DNA from: Bryobacterales bacterium | Lineage (GTDB): Bacteria; Acidobacteriota; Terriglobia; Bryobacterales; Bryobacteraceae | Direction: 5' to 3' | DNA length: 56,487 nt | Assembly: GCA_020851555.1 (NCBI GenBank) | Contig: JADZCM010000010.1 | Span: forward strand, 1-56,487 | In this document: positions 50,923-56,487 of the stretch, piece after piece | Layout: each line of letters starts with the position of its first letter | Numbering within the stretch: the first letter of the stretch is position 1 | The notes under the pieces: model-generated | What the model was told of the DNA's origin: nothing | The model's database searches: none | What the model saw: the letters and a program-made list of their open reading frames with translations, nothing else | Program-made: the position numbers and the translations under genes

Positions 50923-50944
50923 GGGCCGGGCCTGCGCCCGGCCC
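50923..50944. terminator. Intercistronic hairpin between receptor and enolase-superfamily gene
   Basis: GGGCCGGGC-CTGC-GCCCGGCCC is a perfect 9-bp stem with a 4-nt loop in the 86-bp gap. It lies after the receptor stop codon and before the next start on the minus strand. Such hairpins can terminate partly or protect upstream mRNA. Confidence 0.5.
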
Positions 50945-50980
50945 CCCACGACGTTCCTGCCGCGGAACCGGCCAGGTCCC

Positions 50981-53900
50981 TCAGAATTCGAACCGGCCGC
51001 TGATAATGATCTGGCCGTTGAACTGCCCCATGGTGGAGTAACTGGAGCTGGTCTGGATGGCGAACTTGCCAAAGGTCTCCGGACTACTGAGGTTCACGGT
51101 TGTGTTGGGCGTCTGGTTCGCGAGGCGAACCGGGATGTTGTTGCCGTCCACGCGCACGCTGAAGCGATACCGTTCTTTCAAGGACCAGCCCTTTGAGAGC
51201 GACCACTGGGGCCAAAGCAACCATAGCCCTCTTTGAGTCCCCGATCCCAGCGAGCCGGGGGTGAAAGCCGCCGGATACACGAACGAGTTGATCTTGTACA
51301 GCGGGTTCTGGGCGCTCTGCGGGAAACGGTGCTCCCCCATGCTCCAGTTGTCCACCTTGACCTGGCTGTCCGGCACAAGTTGGTGCGGCCGGGAGGGCCC
51401 GCCCGACAGATACTTGTAAGGGCTGCCGGCGAAACCGAACGTGACCGCGGGCCCCGACTGCATCGTCTCGATGATGACGACGTTCCAGCGGCCGAGCAAG
51501 GCGTCCAGCACTCCGCCGGTGTTCATGAACTTCCGGCCCTGGCCGAAAGGCAGGTCATACATCCCCTGAATAATGAAGCGATGGCGGGTGTCGAAACCCG
51601 TGGGGCTCTTGGTCAAGGCCCAGTTGTAATACTGCCAGCCGTCGCCGACCGTCCCGGAGAGGTTCTTGCTCCAGGTATAGTGAGCGTTCAGGGTCAGCCC
51701 GTCGGGCGCGTAACGCTTCTCAATGCGCGTCGTAAAGCCATGATAATTGTTGTGAGCGCCGTTGGTGAGGTAGGAGATCGTCCCGAATTGCGTGTAGGGC
51801 CGGTAGTTCTGCGTCGCCGAGTAGACCGCGTTCAGCAGCGTCAGGTCGGTGGAAGTGTAATACGAGCCGGGCAACTGGTTCCAGTTCGTGCTGCTGGTCA
51901 GCTTGACACCGGACGAACCCTGGTACAGCAGCTCAGCCAGCCACGTGGGACCCAACTGCGACTGCACGCTCGCCGACCAGTTCATAATGTATGGCATGCG
52001 CAGATTGGTATCGATGAACATCGCGCCGCGGCCGCTGTAGTTGGTTCCCAGGAACTGGGTAGTACCGTCGGGATTCAGCACGAACTCCCGGTTGGGCGGG
52101 CCTTGCGAGAGGTAGAAGGCCGGGCGGGGGTCTCCCGGCAACTGTTGTACGTTTGCCGTGGCCAGGTACTCCTGGAAGCCGGCGCTGGGCATGACATCCT
52201 GCGTCAGCAGGCCCCAGGAGCCCCGGAATACCATGCCGCTCCTGAAATTCCAGGCCACGCCCACGCGGGGCTGGAAGTTGTTGCGGTCGGTCTTGTATAC
52301 TGCGCCCGTTGGGTGAGTGATGGCGCCCATCAGTCCGGTCTTTGGGTCTTTCACGGTGGAATCAAACACCGATTGGTGGTCCCACTTGTCGCGGAACGGT
52401 GTTTCCAGGCTGTAACGCACACCGAGGTTGAGCGTCAGGTTGCGCCTGGCTTTCCAGTCCGTCTGCACGTAACCGGAATGGCTCCACCACCGCGGCAGCC
52501 GGTTCCAGATCTGCTGTGTGTAGGTCGCGGACGATACCGCGCCGAGCACGAAGGAGGCGAAGGAGTTGCCCGTGTTGGGCGTATACGGCAGAGCCGTGCC
52601 ACCGGTTCCGAAGCTGTAATTGCCCGAAGGCAGCACCTCATCGACGCGGTTCTCCCGGGTGCGGATCACCTCATAGCCGAACTTCAGCGTGTGCTTGCTC
52701 AGCAGCTTGGTGGTATTGTTCTGAAAGGTGATGTCTTCCTGGATCGCCCGGGAGAAATTGCCCGGGCCTATGTTGTAGAACCCAAAAGACGGAAAATTCT
52801 CGTCGCCCACGTTGGGGATGCCCAACTTCTTCGCCCATCCCTGGCCGACGGTCGGCGGGCTAATGGTGCTGGCCCGGCGGCCGAAACCCAGGCGCACTTC
52901 GTTCATCAGCGTGGGACTGAAGGTGTGGTAATCGGCGAACGCCCAGTTCTGCTGGTCAATCGGGTTGGGCCGCCCGAGTCCGGGGGTTGCCGTATCCAGC
53001 AGCAAGTTATTCACGAACGAACTGAGGCGCGATAACTGGCGGTGCCGGTTCCACGAGTTCCGAAGGAAGAACTTGTTCGACGCGCTGATCTGGTGATCGA
53101 ACTTGGTGTCGTAGCGGCTGCGATAGGAGCGGTATCTGGTTTGCCCCAGGAAGTTGTTGCTGGGGCCCGTCCGGCTGTAGGTGGTTCCATCGGGATTGTT
53201 CGGCTCCACCCACGGATTCATCGCCATGAAATTCACGAAAACCGGGTCAAACCGGTTCCGTGGAACGACCTTGCCGCTGAACGGGTCCGCTGTCCAGGTG
53301 CTGCCGTCCTGGCGGATGGACTTCGGGTCATAGATAGGATAGCCGCCGCCGCTGGCCAGCGGAAAACTGAAATCACCGTTGCGCATGGCCATGTCGGGCA
53401 CGGTTCCCGTCAGCGGTTCGTTGCTCTTCTCATGGTGCCGCCCGAAGGCGAACAGGAAGAAGCTCTTATTCCGCCCGTCATACAGCTTGGGGATTACCAC
53501 CGGGCCCGAAATCGTGGCCATCATCTGATGGAAGGTCAGCGGGTTGGAGCGCTTGCCCTGTTCCAGATAGCCGCGGTGGGTCATGGGCTGGTTGGTCCAG
53601 CGGTCTTCGAGCGAGCCGTGAAGCTCGTTTGTGCCGCTCTTGAAAGTCATGGAGAGGATGCCGCCCGAGGCGTGGCCCATTTCGGCGGGAGCCCCCGTGG
53701 TGTACACCTTCGCTTCGGCCAGAGCGTCCAGGGCGGGTTGCACGCTCGTGTTAACGTCCCCGATTGCGTCCCGGACCGAAGTCTTGCCGCTCACCCCGTC
53801 CAGGGTGAAGCCCAAAGCATCCGAGGATTGTCCCACCACGCTGGCATTAGCGCCGCGGATTTGCAGTCCCTCCACGTAATAGAGGAGCCGGTGGGCCTTC

Positions 53901-54346
53901 ATTTGGAGCACCGGCAACTGCTGGATAGCCTGCGCCGCCATGGTCTGGCTCACCTGCGAGGTCTCCGTCTCCAGCAGCGGGGCTGAGCCGGTCACCTGAA
54001 CCGATTCGCTGGTTGCACCGACCTCCAGTTTCACGTCGATGCGCGGCACCTCCGCGGCCCGGAGTTCAATGCCCTTCTGGATGTAGACTTTGAAGCCGGG
54101 GGCCTCGATCCTCAACTCGTACATGCCCACGGCCAGGAACGGGATATAGTAGGCGCCTTCGGCGTTGGTGACGCCGTGGGAGACAAAACCGGTTGCAACG
54201 TTCGTCAGCGTGACCTTGGCGTTGGGGACCAAGGCGCCCGCCGGATCCGTCACCGCGCCCACCAGGGTAGCCGTGCGGGCGGCCTGGCCCATGGCGAGGC
54301 TGGTGAAGGCGAACAGGCAGAGCAATGTCAACAGAATCTTTTTCAT
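50981..54346 (-). CDS. Oar-like TonB-dependent receptor with carboxypeptidase-regulatory-like domain
   Basis: The 1121-residue protein starts at ATG 54346 with GAGGGAACC upstream; a longer frame to 54448 is rejected. A signal peptide (MKKILLTLLCLFAFTSLAMG) is followed by a regulatory-like domain (ATLVGAVTDPAGALVPNAKV), a plug domain and a beta-barrel ending IISGRFEF. It resembles the 43175 receptor in layout but not closely in sequence. It is transcribed from a consensus promoter at 54458-54486 and heads a probable operon with the two enolase-superfamily enzymes and the bicupin. Confidence 0.88.
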   Translation of the reverse strand: MKKILLTLLCLFAFTSLAMGQAARTATLVGAVTDPAGALVPNAKVTLTNVATGFVSHGVTNAEGAYYIPFLAVGMYELRIEAPGFKVYIQKGIELRAAEVPRIDVKLEVGATSESVQVTGSAPLLETETSQVSQTMAAQAIQQLPVLQMKAHRLLYYVEGLQIRGANASVVGQSSDALGFTLDGVSGKTSVRDAIGDVNTSVQPALDALAEAKVYTTGAPAEMGHASGGILSMTFKSGTNELHGSLEDRWTNQPMTHRGYLEQGKRSNPLTFHQMMATISGPVVIPKLYDGRNKSFFLFAFGRHHEKSNEPLTGTVPDMAMRNGDFSFPLASGGGYPIYDPKSIRQDGSTWTADPFSGKVVPRNRFDPVFVNFMAMNPWVEPNNPDGTTYSRTGPSNNFLGQTRYRSYRSRYDTKFDHQISASNKFFLRNSWNRHRQLSRLSSFVNNLLLDTATPGLGRPNPIDQQNWAFADYHTFSPTLMNEVRLGFGRRASTISPPTVGQGWAKKLGIPNVGDENFPSFGFYNIGPGNFSRAIQEDITFQNNTTKLLSKHTLKFGYEVIRTRENRVDEVLPSGNYSFGTGGTALPYTPNTGNSFASFVLGAVSSATYTQQIWNRLPRWWSHSGYVQTDWKARRNLTLNLGVRYSLETPFRDKWDHQSVFDSTVKDPKTGLMGAITHPTGAVYKTDRNNFQPRVGVAWNFRSGMVFRGSWGLLTQDVMPSAGFQEYLATANVQQLPGDPRPAFYLSQGPPNREFVLNPDGTTQFLGTNYSGRGAMFIDTNLRMPYIMNWSASVQSQLGPTWLAELLYQGSSGVKLTSSTNWNQLPGSYYTSTDLTLLNAVYSATQNYRPYTQFGTISYLTNGAHNNYHGFTTRIEKRYAPDGLTLNAHYTWSKNLSGTVGDGWQYYNWALTKSPTGFDTRHRFIIQGMYDLPFGQGRKFMNTGGVLDALLGRWNVVIIETMQSGPAVTFGFAGSPYKYLSGGPSRPHQLVPDSQVKVDNWSMGEHRFPQSAQNPLYKINSFVYPAAFTPGSLGSGTQRGLWLLWPQWSLSKGWSLKERYRFSVRVDGNNIPVRLANQTPNTTVNLSSPETFGKFAIQTSSSYSTMGQFNGQIIISGRFEF

Positions 54347-54457
54347 TGTGGTTCCCTCTTCTGCGAGACTGCGTTTTGCCAAGAGCACCGGCAGGTTTCG
54401 CGGACTCCTGCGGACTCCGGATCCCGACGGCACATTAACCCTTCTCAAGGTAGCTAG

Positions 54458-54486
54458 ATTATACAGAAGTGATGGGCTGCCGTCAA
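54458..54486 (-). promoter_or_regulatory. Consensus sigma-70 promoter of the receptor operon
   Basis: TTGACG (54486-54481), a 17-nt spacer and a perfect TATAAT (54463-54458) lie on the minus strand. Transcription would start near 54451, leaving a leader of about 105 nt containing two direct copies of CGGACTCC (54401-54408, 54411-54418) 10 bp apart, possibly a regulator-binding site. Confidence 0.75.
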
Positions 54487-54606
54487 TGGCTGAAAGTTGG
54501 GGCGCGGCAGTCTTTGCGGGGCTGGTTGCTGCGGCGCGCGGCCCCGCTTATACTGCATGGGGCGGGCCGGATTCGGGGAAATCCGGGCGTCCGCGGGGAG
54601 GCTGGA

Positions 54607-55677
54607 ATGGCGCAGAAGATGAGCCGGCGTCAGATCGTCGCGGCGGGCGGAGCGTCCGCCGTGTTCACATCCGGAGTGGCGGGCGCACAGGCGCCACGGC
54701 AGGCCGCATCGCCCGGCCGCGCCCCGTTCTGGGGGCCGGGACCGGACAAGAACCTGGCCAGGGACCTTAAGCCGGGACCAACCCCCATCCGCCTGGCGGG
54801 TAGCCTGAACGTGGGCCGGCCGAGCGCCGCCGGCGGAGGGGGCCAAAGCATCGGCAGCGCGGTGAAGGCGCTCCGGGATCAGGGCTTGACGGCCGCGGTT
54901 ACCCGGCTGGAGGCATGGCAGGGCGCAAGCGAAGCTGCCATCAGCGAGCTGCGCGCGGCACTGAAAGAGCACGACGTGGAGATCTTCGAAGTCGGGGGCT
55001 ACCGGAACATTCTGCACACGGACGAGAGCGCGCGGCAGGAGAACCTGAAGTACCTGGCGCGCTGCCTGGAAATCGCCGACCGGATCGGGTGCCGCATGGT
55101 CGGCACCATCACCGGGAGCCGCAACCCCGAAGGAAACATGTGGGCCGACAATTACGCCGTGCATCCGGACAACTGGACGCTGGAGACCTGGAAGCTCACG
55201 GTCAGCGGCATACGGCAGATCCTGAAAGACACGGCCGGGTCGAAGGCCGTGCTCGGCATGGAGGCGCAGGTCACGACGAACCTCGACGGCCCGGTAGCGC
55301 ACCGCAACCTGGCGCAGGATGTGGGCGACCCGCGCTGCAAGGTGAACCTGGACCCCACCAACATGGTTCATCTGCACAACCACTTCCATACCACCGAACT
55401 GATCAACCAGTGTTTCGACCTTCTCGGCGAGGACATCTACGGCTGCCACGCGAAGGACTCCTACGTGGCGCCGCACACGCAGACGGTCTTCGTGCAGGAG
55501 GTCTGTCCGGGCCGGGGCAACCTGGACTACGAAACCTACCTGGTGCGCATGAGCCGGCTGAAATGGGCCCGGGCCCTGCTGCCGGAGCATTTCCCGGCGG
55601 AACAGAACCCGGAGGCGTACGCGTACATCCGCAAGACCGCGGCCAAGGTTGGCGTCAGGGTCTACGGCGACAAGTGA
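54607..55677 (+). CDS. Tat-exported sugar isomerase/epimerase-like TIM-barrel protein
   Basis: The 356-residue protein starts at ATG 54607, with GGGGAGG 5 nt upstream. A Tat-like leader (MSRRQIVAAGGASAVFTSG) is followed by an AP-endonuclease-2/xylose-isomerase-type barrel: VEIFEVGGYRNI, ARCLEIADRIGCRMVGTITG, AVLGMEAQ, VNLDPTNMVHLHNHF, IYGCHAKDSY and PGRGNLDYETYL, which provide Glu, Asp and His metal ligands. Such proteins isomerise or epimerise sugars. It is divergent from the receptor operon and may share its substrate. Confidence 0.8.
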   Translation: MAQKMSRRQIVAAGGASAVFTSGVAGAQAPRQAASPGRAPFWGPGPDKNLARDLKPGPTPIRLAGSLNVGRPSAAGGGGQSIGSAVKALRDQGLTAAVTRLEAWQGASEAAISELRAALKEHDVEIFEVGGYRNILHTDESARQENLKYLARCLEIADRIGCRMVGTITGSRNPEGNMWADNYAVHPDNWTLETWKLTVSGIRQILKDTAGSKAVLGMEAQVTTNLDGPVAHRNLAQDVGDPRCKVNLDPTNMVHLHNHFHTTELINQCFDLLGEDIYGCHAKDSYVAPHTQTVFVQEVCPGRGNLDYETYLVRMSRLKWARALLPEHFPAEQNPEAYAYIRKTAAKVGVRVYGDK

Positions 55678-55783
55678 ACCCGCGTGGCGGGCGCCCCCGC
55701 CCGCCGCGGACTGCCGCGTCCACCACGGCCGAACCAGGGGGTTCGGCGCGGTCCAGGGAGACCGCCGCACGAGGCCGCGCCCG

Positions 55784-56487
<704 letters not shown>

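Overview
The window is a high-GC chromosomal segment that most likely comes from an Acidobacteriota genome of the Bryobacterales/'Solibacter' type. Evidence: a 16S rRNA 5' end at the left edge, very large Oar-like TonB-dependent receptors with an N-terminal carboxypeptidase-regulatory-like domain, an arylsulfotransferase carrying the C-terminal domain described from Solibacter (TIGR03437-like), and many Tat-exported enolase-superfamily enzymes, cupins and sugar isomerases. The assignment is inference from gene families; no database search was run.

Layout. 1-444: 5' end of a 16S gene reading out of the window to the left, with its leader (boxA) and promoter. 445-11220: secreted or envelope enzymes (a beta-lactamase-like/NamZ muramidase fusion, a CmcI-like methyltransferase, a sulfatase, an arylsulfotransferase, a DUF4832-type glycosidase-like protein, a small hypothetical operon). 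11368-18759: four polytopic GT39/ArnT-like glycosyltransferase genes. Two are broken (a shift at a CTGG tandem repeat; a C7 shift plus an amber codon). They surround a four-helix-bundle gene remnant and a mosaic scar made of three gene fragments, one of them a 211-bp duplicate of the end of the next gene. 18841-21908: a PHP phosphoesterase translationally coupled to a parallel beta-helix protein. 22000-24197: a minus-strand cassette of NifX-like protein, a 33-residue cysteine protein, the radical SAM enzyme AmrS and a PduO-type cobalamin adenosyltransferase. 24536-27421: an accessory islet (stand-alone HsdR-N nuclease-like protein divergent from a TerB-HIRAN membrane protein) bordered by a cold-shock-domain remnant and an ISL3 transposase remnant. 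27419-30074: a metallo-beta-lactamase-fold hydrolase with a textbook promoter, and an enolase-superfamily enzyme.

30273-36703 is the most interesting region. Two divergent operons resemble the orange-protein (ORP) locus of Desulfovibrio: a NifX/ORP-like protein and a sigma-54 activator leftward; a NifX-zinc-ribbon protein, a DUF5320 protein and two MinD-like ATPases with paired 4Fe-4S clusters rightward. The rightward set continues into a putative heavy-metal permease and is followed by a Tat thioredoxin. Divergent sigma-54-type -24/-12 motifs lie between them.

36786-41446: an SMP-30-like lactonase, a MauE/DoxX-redoxin membrane fusion preceded by a 31-residue cysteine-rich ORF, a large HExxH lipoprotein, and a truncated Tat-leader ORF. 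41463-54346: a minus-strand carbohydrate-use locus (Oar receptor, two enolase-superfamily enzymes around a bicupin, a second Oar receptor, a GH42-like glycosidase) with strong intercistronic hairpins and a consensus promoter. 54607-56487: a divergent TIM-barrel isomerase and a convergent partial esterase that runs off the right edge.
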